A stretch of 64,000 bases of DNA, taken from positions 620,001 through 684,000 of the forward strand of contig NC_007511.1 in NCBI RefSeq assembly GCF_000012945.1, given 5' to 3'. This document shows, in pieces, positions 36,114 to 44,309 of the stretch (its first letter is position 1; each line of letters opens with the position of its first letter). The translations under genes and the position numbers were made by a program. The stretch comes from Burkholderia lata. GTDB taxonomy: Bacteria > Pseudomonadota > Gammaproteobacteria > Burkholderiales > Burkholderiaceae. Under the pieces are notes generated by a model. It did not search any database. It was not told where the DNA came from and saw nothing but the letters and a program-made list of their open reading frames with translations.

Positions 36114-36998
36114 TTACGAAAACACCACCGTCCGATCGCCGTTCAGGAACACACGCCGCTCGATGAATGCCTTCACGGCGCGCGCGAGCGTGAGCGATTC
36201 GACATCACGCCCCACCGCGAGCAGCTGCTCGGGGCGCAGCGCATGATCGACGCGCTCGACGACCTGCTCGATGATCGGGCCTTCGTCGAGATCGTCGGTG
36301 ACGAAGTGCGCGGTCGCACCGATCAGCTTCACGCCGCGCGCATGGGCCTGGTGATACGGCTTCGCGCCCTTGAAGCCGGGCAGGAACGAATGATGGATGT
36401 TGATCGCGCGGTTCGCGAGCTTCGCGCTCGTCTCCTGCGACAGCACCTGCATGTAGCGCGCGAGGATCACGAGCTCGGCACCGCTCGATTCGAAGAAGTC
36501 GAGCCACTGCGCTTCCTGCTGTGCCTTCGTATCGGCCGTGATCGGGAAGTGACGGAACGGCAGCCCGTGCTGCGCGGCGAGCGGCTCGAAGTCGGGATGG
36601 TTCGACACGATGCCGACGATGTCCATCTTCAGCTCGCCCATCCGCCAGCGGAACAGCAGGTCCGCGAGGCAGTGCTCGAGCTTCGACACCATGATCAGCA
36701 CCTTCGGCCGTGCGTTCACGTCGTGGATGGCCCACTGCATGTCACCCTGCTCGCCGCCGAGGCTGGCCGCGATCGGCGCGAATTCGTGGCGCAGTGCATC
36801 GATCTGCAGCGTTTCATCCGTCGGATGAAAGACGCAGCGCACGAAGAAGCGATTGCTGAGATCGTCGTCGAACACGTTCAGCGCATCGACATAGCAGCGA
36901 TGGCGATCGAGAAAGCCGACGACGGCGGCGACCTGGCCGGCCGCGCTCGGGCACGACAGTGTCAGGACGAATTGATCGGGGCGGTGCTCGGCGGTCAT
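36114..36998 (-). CDS. purU: Formyltetrahydrofolate deformylase
   Basis: PurU hydrolyses 10-formyl-THF to formate and free THF. The 294-residue protein has an N-terminal ACT domain (QFVLTLSCPSAAGQVAAVVGFL) and a C-terminal formyltransferase-like domain with the catalytic Asn-His...Asp set in INIHHSFLPGFKGAKPYHQA and FVTDDLDEGPIIEQ. Start at 36998 has GAGGAG four bases upstream; an in-frame TTG further upstream is unlikely. Placement beside choline/betaine genes mirrors purU2 of Pseudomonas, where it recycles THF during sarcosine-derived one-carbon flux. It is convergent with the EamA gene. Confidence 0.94.
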   Translation of the reverse strand: MTAEHRPDQFVLTLSCPSAAGQVAAVVGFLDRHRCYVDALNVFDDDLSNRFFVRCVFHPTDETLQIDALRHEFAPIAASLGGEQGDMQWAIHDVNARPKVLIMVSKLEHCLADLLFRWRMGELKMDIVGIVSNHPDFEPLAAQHGLPFRHFPITADTKAQQEAQWLDFFESSGAELVILARYMQVLSQETSAKLANRAINIHHSFLPGFKGAKPYHQAHARGVKLIGATAHFVTDDLDEGPIIEQVVERVDHALRPEQLLAVGRDVESLTLARAVKAFIERRVFLNGDRTVVFS

Positions 36999-37167
36999 GA
37001 GACTCCTCGGATGGCATGGGCGCACGGCCGTGCGGCGGCGCACGAAAGCGCCGCGCCGCGCGGGTAGCGGGAGGCTCAAGTAAATCAGGACGATTTTGGG
37101 GCGGATAGAACCAACGCGCCGTGTGGCTGGTATCGGTGCGCCAGCGCGCGGGGGCGGGCAGGGCCCG

Positions 37168-38073
37168 TCACGCGCTCGCGCAGGCGTCGAGCAGCCAGCG
37201 CCGGAACACGTGGGTCGCGTCCGGCTCGGGCCGCTGCGGCGGCCGCACCAGGAAGTAGCCGCGCGACGTGACGACCGGCGCGTCGACGAGCTTCACGAGC
37301 TGCCCGGACGCGACGAGTTCGTCGACGAGCGGCGACCAGCCGAGCGCGACGCCTTCGCCGAGCAGCGCCGCATGGATCACGAGCGCGTAGCTGTTGAAGG
37401 TCACGCCGCGCGCGGCGGCCGCCGTATCGAGGCCATGCGCGTCGAACCAGCCGGACCACGACAGCCAGCGCTCGGGGCGCGTCGGCTGCACGTGCAGCAG
37501 CGGCATGGCGAGCAGGTGCTCAGCCCGCGCGACGTGCGGATGAGCGTCGCGGAACGCGGGCGAGCACACGGGCGTGACCGATTCCGGAAAGAGCCGTGCG
37601 GCGGTGCACGATGGCCAGTGGCCGTCGCCGAACAGGATTGCGATGTCGCCGTGGTCGCGCTGCGCGTCGTAATCCTGTGACGTGACGACGCGCACGTCGA
37701 CGTCCGGCATCACGCGCTTCAGCCCGGCCAGGCGCGGCATCAGCCAGTAGGTCGCGAAGCCGAAGTCGGTGACGATCGTGAGCGCGCCGTGCTCGCGGCG
37801 CGCACGCAGCGTCGCGGTTGCGCCGCGCAGCGTGTCGAGGCTCAGCCGCACGGCTTCGTACAGGCACTGGCCATCGGCCGTCAGCGTGACGCCGCGCGGG
37901 CTGCGCTCGAACAGCGGCACGCCCAGTTCGGCCTCGAGCTGGAACACCTGCTGGCTCACGGCCGGCTGGGTGGAGCCGAGCTCGCGCGCGGCGGCCGTGA
38001 AGCTCGCGAGCCGGGCGGCCGATTCGAACGCGCGCAGCGCCTGCATCGACGGTAACGGTTCGGATTTCGACAT
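37168..38073 (-). CDS. LysR-family regulator, choline-sulfate utilisation type
   Basis: A 301-residue LysR protein: N-terminal winged HTH (LRAFESAARLASFTAAARELGSTQPAVSQQVFQLE, residues 12-46) and a GcvA-like effector domain. It is divergent from betC, 263 bases away, the standard arrangement of the choline-sulfate utilisation transcription factor. ATG at 38073 is preferred over one at 38094 by domain position. It probably activates betC and the choline-binding protein gene in response to choline or its sulfate. Control is inferred from position. Confidence 0.88.
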   Translation of the reverse strand: MSKSEPLPSMQALRAFESAARLASFTAAARELGSTQPAVSQQVFQLEAELGVPLFERSPRGVTLTADGQCLYEAVRLSLDTLRGATATLRARREHGALTIVTDFGFATYWLMPRLAGLKRVMPDVDVRVVTSQDYDAQRDHGDIAILFGDGHWPSCTAARLFPESVTPVCSPAFRDAHPHVARAEHLLAMPLLHVQPTRPERWLSWSGWFDAHGLDTAAAARGVTFNSYALVIHAALLGEGVALGWSPLVDELVASGQLVKLVDAPVVTSRGYFLVRPPQRPEPDATHVFRRWLLDACASA

Positions 38074-38336
38074 AAGCCTCTCTAATGGCCCCATAAGGGC
38101 CGGACGCCTACCCGCGCGAATTCGGGCGGGCGATAGTGCTTCGGACGGTGCGATACCTGCGCTTCTCGGCCCGCTTCAAAGCCTTCGTCACGGCCGCTGC
38201 GCAACGTATTCCGCGATTCTAGCCAGCGCAGCCCGCCCGCGCGGCACTTTCGTCGAGCCGCTTCCGTCATGCCGGACGTCTCGCCGCGCAAGCGGCGCGC
38301 CGTTCCATTCGAACACCGTTTTCCCCACGACAGCCG

Positions 38337-39872
38337 ATGACGAACCCGACACCCAACATCCTGATCCTGATGGCCGACCAGCTCACGCCGTTCGCGCTGC
38401 CGGCCTATGGCAATCGCGTCGCGCGCACGCCGACGCTGGACCGTCTCGCCGCGCAAGGCGTCGTATTCGACGCCGCATACTGCGCGAGCCCGCTGTGCGC
38501 GCCGTCGCGTTTCTCGCTGCTGACCGGCAAGCTGCCGTCGGGGATCGGCGCCTACGATAACGCCGCCGAATTGCCGGCGCAAACATTGACGTTCGCACAC
38601 TACCTGCGCGCGGGCGGCTACCGGACGATGCTGTCCGGCAAGATGCATTTCTGCGGGCCCGACCAGTTGCACGGCTTCGAGGAGCGGCTGACGACCGACA
38701 TCTATCCGGCCGATTTCGGCTGGGTGCCCGACTGGGACAGCCCGACCGAGCGGCCGAGCTGGTATCACAACATGAGTTCGGTGCTGGAGGCCGGCCCGTG
38801 CGTGCGCACGAACCAGCTCGACTTCGACGACGAAGTCACGTTTGCCGCGAAGCAGAAGCTGTACGACGTCGCGCGCGAGCGTGCGGCCGGGCACGATGCG
38901 CGGCCGTTCTGCATGGTCGTGTCGCTGACTCATCCGCACGACCCGTATGCGATCACGCGCGAATACTGGGATCAATACAGCGACGACGAGATCGACATGC
39001 CGGCCGTGCACCTCGATGCGGCGGAAAGCGACCCGCATTCGCAGCGGCTGCGCTTCGTCTGCGAAAACGACCGCACGCCGCCCACCGACGCGCAGATTCG
39101 CGCCGCGCGCCGTGCCTACTACGGTGCGACGTCCTACGTCGACGCGCAGTTCGGCAGCGTGCTGGGCGCGCTCGAACAGTGCGGATTCGCCGACGATACG
39201 ATCGTGATCGTCACGTCCGACCACGGCGACATGCTCGGGGAGCGCGGGCTCTGGTACAAGATGACGTTCTTCGAAGGCGGCTGCCGCGTGCCGCTGATCG
39301 TGCATGCGCCGGGCCGCTTCGATGCCGCGCGTGTGCGCGGGCCTGTGTCGCACGTCGACCTGCTGCCGACGCTCGTCGATCTCGCCGGCGCCGCACCGGC
39401 CGGCGGCTGGCCTGACCCGGTCGATGGCGCGAGTCTCGTGCCGCACCTGCACGGCACGCCGGCGCACGACGTCGCGCTCGGCGAATACCTTGCGGAAGGC
39501 GCAGTTGCACCGGTCGTGATGATCCGCCGCGGCGACTGGAAGTACGTCCATTGCCCGGCCGATCCCGACCAGCTCTACAACCTCTCCGACGACCCGCGCG
39601 AGCTCACGAACCTCGCCGACACGCCGGAAGCGGCCGACGTGCTCGCTACGTTCCGCGCGCAAGCCGCGCAGCGCTGGAACCTGCCCGAGCTGGACCGGCA
39701 GGTGCGCGCGAGCCAGCGGCGCCGGCGCTTCCATTACGCGGCGACGACGCAGGGCCGCATCCAGGCGTGGGACTGGCAGCCGTTCACCGACGCGAGCCAG
39801 CGCTACATGCGCAATCACATCGAACTCGACACGCTCGAGGCGATGGCGCGTTTTCCGCGCGTCGGGCGCTGA
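38337..39872 (+). CDS. betC: Choline-sulfatase
   Basis: BetC hydrolyses choline-O-sulfate to choline and sulfate. The 511-residue alkaline-phosphatase-superfamily sulfatase has the N-terminal metal site ILMADQLTPFAL, the formylglycine motif SPLCAPSRFSLLTGK with modifiable Cys54 (C-x-P-S-R), TSDHGDMLGERGLWYKM, and the choline-sulfatase C-terminal extension ending in HIELDTLEAMARFPR. No signal peptide is present, so it works in the cytoplasm. It is followed 45 bases later by a choline-binding protein gene. Confidence 0.95.
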   Translation: MTNPTPNILILMADQLTPFALPAYGNRVARTPTLDRLAAQGVVFDAAYCASPLCAPSRFSLLTGKLPSGIGAYDNAAELPAQTLTFAHYLRAGGYRTMLSGKMHFCGPDQLHGFEERLTTDIYPADFGWVPDWDSPTERPSWYHNMSSVLEAGPCVRTNQLDFDDEVTFAAKQKLYDVARERAAGHDARPFCMVVSLTHPHDPYAITREYWDQYSDDEIDMPAVHLDAAESDPHSQRLRFVCENDRTPPTDAQIRAARRAYYGATSYVDAQFGSVLGALEQCGFADDTIVIVTSDHGDMLGERGLWYKMTFFEGGCRVPLIVHAPGRFDAARVRGPVSHVDLLPTLVDLAGAAPAGGWPDPVDGASLVPHLHGTPAHDVALGEYLAEGAVAPVVMIRRGDWKYVHCPADPDQLYNLSDDPRELTNLADTPEAADVLATFRAQAAQRWNLPELDRQVRASQRRRRFHYAATTQGRIQAWDWQPFTDASQRYMRNHIELDTLEAMARFPRVGR

Positions 39873-39917
39873 GCGTCCCGCATCGCGATCAATGACGAAC
39901 GATGGAGGAAGCGGACG

Positions 39918-40883
39918 ATGGAACGGCAATGCAATGCAGCAATCCGGATCGGCGCGGCGCTTGCCGCGGCCGCGTGCCTGATGACGACGCAGGCCGCGCA
40001 CGCGGCCGACCCGCAGACGTGCGGCGACGTGAAGATGGCGGCGCCCGGCTGGACCGACATCGATGCGACGAACGCGATGGCGGGCGTCGTGCTGAAGGCG
40101 CTCGGCTACCGGCAGGACGTGGCGAACCTGTCGGTGCCGATCACGTACCAGGGGCTCAAGAAAGGGCAGGTCGACGTATTCCTCGGCAACTGGATGCCCG
40201 CACAGGCGCCGCTCGTGAAGCCGTTCGTCGACGAGAAATCGATCGACGTGCTGCACGCGAACCTGAGCGGTGCGAAATTCACGCTCGCGGTGCCCGATTA
40301 CGTGGCGGCTGCCGGCGTGCATACGTTCGCCGATCTCGCGCGCTATGCGGACCGCTTCGGCGGCAAGATCTACGGGATCGAGCCCGGCGCGCCCGCGAAC
40401 CAGAACATCAAGCGGCTGCTGTCCGACCATGCGCTCGGCCCGGCGAACTGGTCGCTGGTCGAATCGAGCGAGACGGGCATGCTCACGCAGGTCGAGCGTG
40501 CGGTACGCGACAAGCGCTGGATCGTCTTTCTGGCGTGGGAGCCGCATCTGATGAACACGAAGTTCCACCTGACCTACCTGTCGGGCGGCGATGCGTATTT
40601 CGGCCCGAACTACGGCGGCGCGACGGTCAACACGGTCACGCGCACCGGGTTCGCCGGCCAGTGCGCGAACCTTGCGCGGCTGTTCCGGCAGATGACGTTC
40701 TCCGTCGACGTCGAGAACCGGATGATCGCCGACATGCTCGACCACAAGACGTCACCCGCGCTCGCGGCGCAGCATGCGCTGAAGGCCGACCCGGCGCTGG
40801 TCGCCGGCTGGCTGGACGGCGTGACGACGGCAGCCGGCGCACCGGGCCTGCCGGCCGTGCGCGCCGCCCTCGACAGTCACTGA
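39918..40883 (+). CDS. choX: Choline-type ABC substrate-binding protein
   Basis: A 321-residue periplasmic protein with signal peptide (cleavage near AAHA) and an OpuAC domain: VKMAAPGWTDIDATNAM, YQGLKKGQVDVFLGNWMPAQ, VFLAWEPHLMNTKFHLTYL hold the aromatic residues that bind quaternary ammonium groups in ChoX proteins. It sits after betC in a likely operon, the order seen in choline-sulfate loci. No transporter permease or ATPase is adjacent, so it probably shares an ABC core encoded elsewhere. Choline or choline sulfate is the expected ligand. Confidence 0.88.
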   Translation: MERQCNAAIRIGAALAAAACLMTTQAAHAADPQTCGDVKMAAPGWTDIDATNAMAGVVLKALGYRQDVANLSVPITYQGLKKGQVDVFLGNWMPAQAPLVKPFVDEKSIDVLHANLSGAKFTLAVPDYVAAAGVHTFADLARYADRFGGKIYGIEPGAPANQNIKRLLSDHALGPANWSLVESSETGMLTQVERAVRDKRWIVFLAWEPHLMNTKFHLTYLSGGDAYFGPNYGGATVNTVTRTGFAGQCANLARLFRQMTFSVDVENRMIADMLDHKTSPALAAQHALKADPALVAGWLDGVTTAAGAPGLPAVRAALDSH

Positions 40884-41012
40884 TTCCCTCCCTCGCGGCG
40901 GCCGGTTTTGACCGTGCCGCCGTCTACGTGTTTTCCCGACCGGTCGCATCGTGACCATTTGGTGTCGCCTTCAGACGGGTGACCCGAAATATGGGTTTGT
41001 ATTTTTCGCCAA

Positions 41013-41027
41013 TGGCTGCGTTATTGC
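41013..41027 (+). promoter_or_regulatory. Candidate sigma-54 promoter upstream of the porin gene
   Basis: TGGC-n7-TTGC gives the -24 GG and -12 GC doublets with the correct 10-base gap. It lies 115 bases before the porin start. The match is short and may be chance; no activator site was identified. Confidence 0.25.
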
Positions 41028-41141
41028 GGAAAACGAAATGCCGAAGCCAGCGGGCGTACTGAATTCGAATCCACTGGCGCATCGCGGTACGCGTCGGGAC
41101 GAGGTTCTTTCCATCGAACGGTTCAGGGAGGGTGGTCGATA

Positions 41142-42281
41142 ATGAAGCATACGAAAGTTGCCGTAGCCGCCGCGCTTGCATGCGCGGCCTGTGTACCTGC
41201 CATCGGGCATGCGCAGAGCAGTGTGACGCTGTACGGGATTCTCGACGCGGGCATCACGTACGTGAACAACACGGGCGGCTCGCACGTGGTCAAGTTCGAC
41301 GACGGCGTCGCGTACGGGAACCGTTTCGGCCTCAAGGGCACGGAAGATCTCGGTGGCGGCCTGAAGGCCGTGTTCACCCTGGAGAGCGGCTTCCGCCTCG
41401 GCACCGGGCAGCTCGGCTTCGGCGGCTCGGAGTTCGGCCGCCAGGCGTATGTCGGCCTGCAGAACGACTGGGGCACGCTGTCGTTCGGCAACCAGCTCGA
41501 CATCACGAACGAACTCGTGTCGATCTACAACATCTCCGCGTGGGGCAGCGGCTATGCGATCCATCAGGGCGACTTCGACCGCTTCAACGGCGACCGCCTG
41601 CCGAATTCGGTGAAGTTCCTGTCGAACGACCTGAGCGGCTTCAAGTTCGGCGCGATGTACTCGTTCGGCAACGTCGCGGGCAACTTCCATCGCAACAGCG
41701 CATGGAGCGCGGGCGCGAGCTTCACGAAGGGCGACTTCTCGATCGGCGCCGCGTACACGCGCCTGAACAACCCGAACGGCATCTATGCATTCGACCCGTA
41801 CGCGATGATCGGCACGCACACGTTCCTTGGCCAGCAGACCGTCACCGTCGATCCGGCGACCGGCGCACGCACCGACCTGTTTGCGAACACGCCGATGGAC
41901 GTCGACAGCCAGGGCACGTTCGGCATCGGCACGAGCTACACGATCGGCAAGCTGACGCTCGACGGCAACTTCTCGTACACGACGATCAAGGGCTTCGGCC
42001 AGTCGTCGCACATGCAGGTCTACGAAGGCGGCGGCTCGTACCAGTTCACGCCGGCGTTGAGCCTGATCGCCGGCTACCAGCACACGCGCTTCGAAGGCCA
42101 CCACTGGAACCAGGGCACGGCGGGCCTGCATTACATGCTGTCGAAGCGCACGGACGTGTACCTCTCCGGCGATTACCTGCGTGCGTCGCAAGGCGTCGAT
42201 GCGGTGATCGGCTACAGCTTCACGCCGTCGACGACGCAGACGCAGGCCGACGTGCGGATCGGGATGCGGCATTCGTTCTGA
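41142..42281 (+). CDS. Burkholderia-type trimeric outer membrane porin
   Basis: A 379-residue 16-strand beta-barrel porin of the OmpC/Gram-negative porin family. A signal peptide (KVAVAAALACAACVPAIGHA) is followed by the hallmark QSSVTLYGILDAGITYVNN, then RFGLKGTEDLGGGLKAVFTLESGF and GRQAYVGLQNDWGTLSFGNQ. It ends in ...VRIGMRHSF with the terminal Phe needed for barrel assembly. Burkholderia genomes carry dozens of such porins; location behind betC and choX suggests a role in uptake of betaine-pathway compounds. A strong terminator follows. Confidence 0.93.
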   Translation: MKHTKVAVAAALACAACVPAIGHAQSSVTLYGILDAGITYVNNTGGSHVVKFDDGVAYGNRFGLKGTEDLGGGLKAVFTLESGFRLGTGQLGFGGSEFGRQAYVGLQNDWGTLSFGNQLDITNELVSIYNISAWGSGYAIHQGDFDRFNGDRLPNSVKFLSNDLSGFKFGAMYSFGNVAGNFHRNSAWSAGASFTKGDFSIGAAYTRLNNPNGIYAFDPYAMIGTHTFLGQQTVTVDPATGARTDLFANTPMDVDSQGTFGIGTSYTIGKLTLDGNFSYTTIKGFGQSSHMQVYEGGGSYQFTPALSLIAGYQHTRFEGHHWNQGTAGLHYMLSKRTDVYLSGDYLRASQGVDAVIGYSFTPSTTQTQADVRIGMRHSF

Positions 42282-42329
42282 GCAGTGTTGTGTGGGGTAG
42301 TGACGTCTTCAGCGAGCGGTCTCTCTTTG

Positions 42330-42357
42330 GCGCGAACCACGGTTCGCGCTTTTTTTT
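42330..42357 (+). terminator. Rho-independent terminator of the porin gene
   Basis: Perfect 8-base-pair stem GCGCGAAC/GTTCGCGC with loop CACG followed by eight T residues, 49 bases after the porin stop. Confidence 0.9.
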
Positions 42358-42451
42358 GACGGGTGTGAGCGGGCATGCGGTCCGTCCGGTTCAATGCCGG
42401 TCGCCCGGCTGCCACCCCGGGATCGTCACCGGGAATGGTTGCTCGACGGTA

Positions 42452-42481
42452 TTGACCATTGCCGTCTATAGGCGCTAGCAT
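42452..42481 (+). promoter_or_regulatory. Candidate promoter of the cysS leader
   Basis: TTGACC (42452-42457), an 18-base spacer and TAGCAT (42476-42481). The predicted start of transcription, seven or eight bases further at about 42488-42489, coincides with the ATG of the leader peptide, implying a leaderless message. The -10 matches the consensus at four of six positions. Confidence 0.45.
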
Positions 42482-42488
42482 CGTCCGC

Positions 42489-42566
42489 ATGCTGAATCTC
42501 GCCATTTCCCCCTCCTCGTTGATCCGCGCATGTTGTCAGAACATGCCTGGGGGAAGTTGCGTCTAG
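42489..42566 (+). CDS. Cysteine-containing leader peptide of cysS (25 residues)
   Basis: A short ORF of 25 codons ending in TAG. It contains two adjacent cysteine codons (TGT TGT, 42531-42536) and a third (TGC, 42558-42560), three of the last eleven residues. Those first two lie inside a hairpin (GCATGTT 42528-42534 with AACATGC 42540-42546), and TTCCCCC (42506-42512) can pair with GGGGGAA (42549-42555) around it. A rho-independent terminator stands between it and cysS. This is the layout of an amino-acid attenuator, and cysteine is the amino acid cysS uses. No ribosome site precedes the ATG, which fits a leaderless transcript from the promoter just upstream. The regulation itself is inferred. 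Confidence 0.6.
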   Translation: MLNLAISPSSLIRACCQNMPGGSCV

Positions 42567-42599
42567 CGAACTCGCTAAACATTCAAGCAATCGCCTTCC

Positions 42600-42632
42600 G
42601 GCCGCCTGTGATGCAAAACAGGCGGCCTTTTT
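42600..42632 (+). terminator. Attenuator terminator between leader peptide and cysS
   Basis: Perfect 10-base-pair stem GGCCGCCTGT/ACAGGCGGCC, 8-base loop, then TTTTTG and further T residues. It begins 33 bases after the leader peptide stop and ends 36 bases before the cysS ATG. A competing pairing is possible: GGAAG (42552-42556) with CTTCC (42595-42599), supported by GCG with CGC next to it, directly abutting the 5' arm of the terminator. Confidence 0.8.
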
Positions 42633-42668
42633 GTTTTTGGGCCGACACTTTCGGGACGGAGAAACTCG

Positions 42669-44081
42669 ATGCCGCTTGCGCTGTATGACACCTGGTCGCG
42701 TACCGTACGCCCCTTCACGCCAATCCGGGCCGGGCAGGTCGGCATGTATGGCTGCGGCCCCACGGTCTACGACGACGCCCACATCGGCAACCTGAGGACC
42801 TACGTGTTCGAGGATCTCCTGCGCCGCGTACTGGAGCGCAACGGCTACGCGGTCCGGCACGTCGTCAACATCACCGACGTCGGCCACCTGACGTCGGATG
42901 CGGACGAAGGCGAAGACAAGATGGAGAAGGGTAGCCGTCGGACCGGCGAATCGGCATGGGCCATCGCCCGGCGCTACACCGAGGCGTTCGTCCGGGACTG
43001 GCACGCGCTCAACTTGCTCGAGCCGACGATCTGGTGCCGCGCCACCGATCACATCGCCGAGCAGATCGCGTTCATCGAGACGCTCGACCGGGCCGGCTAC
43101 GTCTATCGGACGGACGACGGCCTCTACTTCGACACCAGTCGGCAGGACGACTACGGTTACCTCGCACGGCTGGACCGCGCGGGGTTGCAGGCAGGCAAGC
43201 GGGTGGCGCTGGGCGGGAAGCGGAGCATCACGGATTTTGCGCTGTGGAAGTTCAGCCCGGCCGACGTCCAGCGGCAAATGGAATGGGACAGCCCGTGGGG
43301 TCGCGGCTTTCCGGGCTGGCATATCGAATGCTCGGCGATGTCGGCGAAGTATCTCGGGACGCTGTTCGATATCCATTGCGGCGGCGAGGATCATATCGCC
43401 GTGCATCACAGCAACGAGATCGCGCAGACGCGGGCGGCCCACGGCACGCAGCTCGCGAATTACTGGATGCACGGGCACTTCCTGACGCTCGACGTCCACA
43501 CGAAGATGTCGAAGTCGAGCGGCGACTTCGTCCGTCTGCAGACCTTGCAGCGCCGCGGTGTCGATCCGCTCGCGTACCGCTACCTGTGCCTGACGGCCCA
43601 TTACCGCAGCAAGCTGCATTTCACGTGGGAGTCGCTCGATGCGGCGCAAACCGCGCTGAATCGGCTTCGGCACCTCTATATCGGCTGGCCGGACGGCGGG
43701 CGCGTCGATGCGGATTTCGCCGCGCGATTCGATGCCGAAGTGAACGAGGACCTGAATCTGCCGAGGGCGCTTGCGGTGCTGTGGGATCTGGTCAGGAGCA
43801 ATCTGCCGCCCGCCACCCTGAAAGCGACCGTGGACAGCTTCGACATGGTGCTGGGACTCGGTTTGCGCGAATGGCGGCCGGTTGCGGTCGACGTTCCGGA
43901 GCACGTCCGTGCGTTGCTCGGTGAGCGAGCGCGTGCGAGGGCGGAGAAGGACTGGGCGCAAGCGGACCGGATCCGGGAAGCGTTGAGCGCCGAAGGCTGG
44001 AGAGTCGAGGACACGCCGGAAGGTCAACGTCTGTTCGGCATGGCAATGGGCGCAAGCGAGCCTGACGTCCCGCCGCAGTGA
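42669..44081 (+). CDS. cysS: Cysteinyl-tRNA synthetase (second type)
   Basis: Charges tRNA-Cys with cysteine. The 470-residue class I synthetase has zinc ligands Cys29, Cys221, His246 and Glu250, the ATP motif at 38-41 as HIGN (most proteobacterial enzymes have HIGH), GWHIECSAMS, CGGEDHIAVHHSNE, and KMSKS at 279-283. Length is normal. The HIGN form and overall wording differ from the usual Burkholderia housekeeping type, so this may be an additional, acquired copy; that needs a genome check. It is preceded by a leader peptide and terminator that look like a cysteine attenuator, and followed by a GC-rich hairpin. Confidence 0.93.
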   Translation: MPLALYDTWSRTVRPFTPIRAGQVGMYGCGPTVYDDAHIGNLRTYVFEDLLRRVLERNGYAVRHVVNITDVGHLTSDADEGEDKMEKGSRRTGESAWAIARRYTEAFVRDWHALNLLEPTIWCRATDHIAEQIAFIETLDRAGYVYRTDDGLYFDTSRQDDYGYLARLDRAGLQAGKRVALGGKRSITDFALWKFSPADVQRQMEWDSPWGRGFPGWHIECSAMSAKYLGTLFDIHCGGEDHIAVHHSNEIAQTRAAHGTQLANYWMHGHFLTLDVHTKMSKSSGDFVRLQTLQRRGVDPLAYRYLCLTAHYRSKLHFTWESLDAAQTALNRLRHLYIGWPDGGRVDADFAARFDAEVNEDLNLPRALAVLWDLVRSNLPPATLKATVDSFDMVLGLGLREWRPVAVDVPEHVRALLGERARARAEKDWAQADRIREALSAEGWRVEDTPEGQRLFGMAMGASEPDVPPQ

Positions 44082-44129
44082 AGCTCGCGGGCCGCGTGCA
44101 TCGGAGGATAGAGGGGCGCGAGCGACCAA

Positions 44130-44158
44130 CCGGCGGCCGCGATCAACGCGGCCGCCGG
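44130..44158 (+). terminator. GC-rich hairpin after cysS
   Basis: Perfect 12-base-pair stem CCGGCGGCCGCG/CGCGGCCGCCGG with loop ATCAA, 49 bases after the cysS stop. No T tract follows, so termination would be weak or factor-dependent. Confidence 0.5.
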
Positions 44159-44309
44159 AATCGTCAGCACCGACGCCCACGGCCCGCTTTCCGCGGTTGG
44201 CATATCATCGCGCTTTGGCCGCGCCTGCACCGTTGTCGCGCGCACGCATCGGCGTGCGCAGTCGTTTCCCGAACGGTACCGGCGCCCAGCGCCGCCCGCC
44301 GAGACCTCG

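Noticed and set aside
38082..40745. An 887-codon minus-strand open frame opposite betC and choX.
   Set aside because: Same effect of GC-rich codon bias; the + strand genes have all expected motifs and the minus frame has none.
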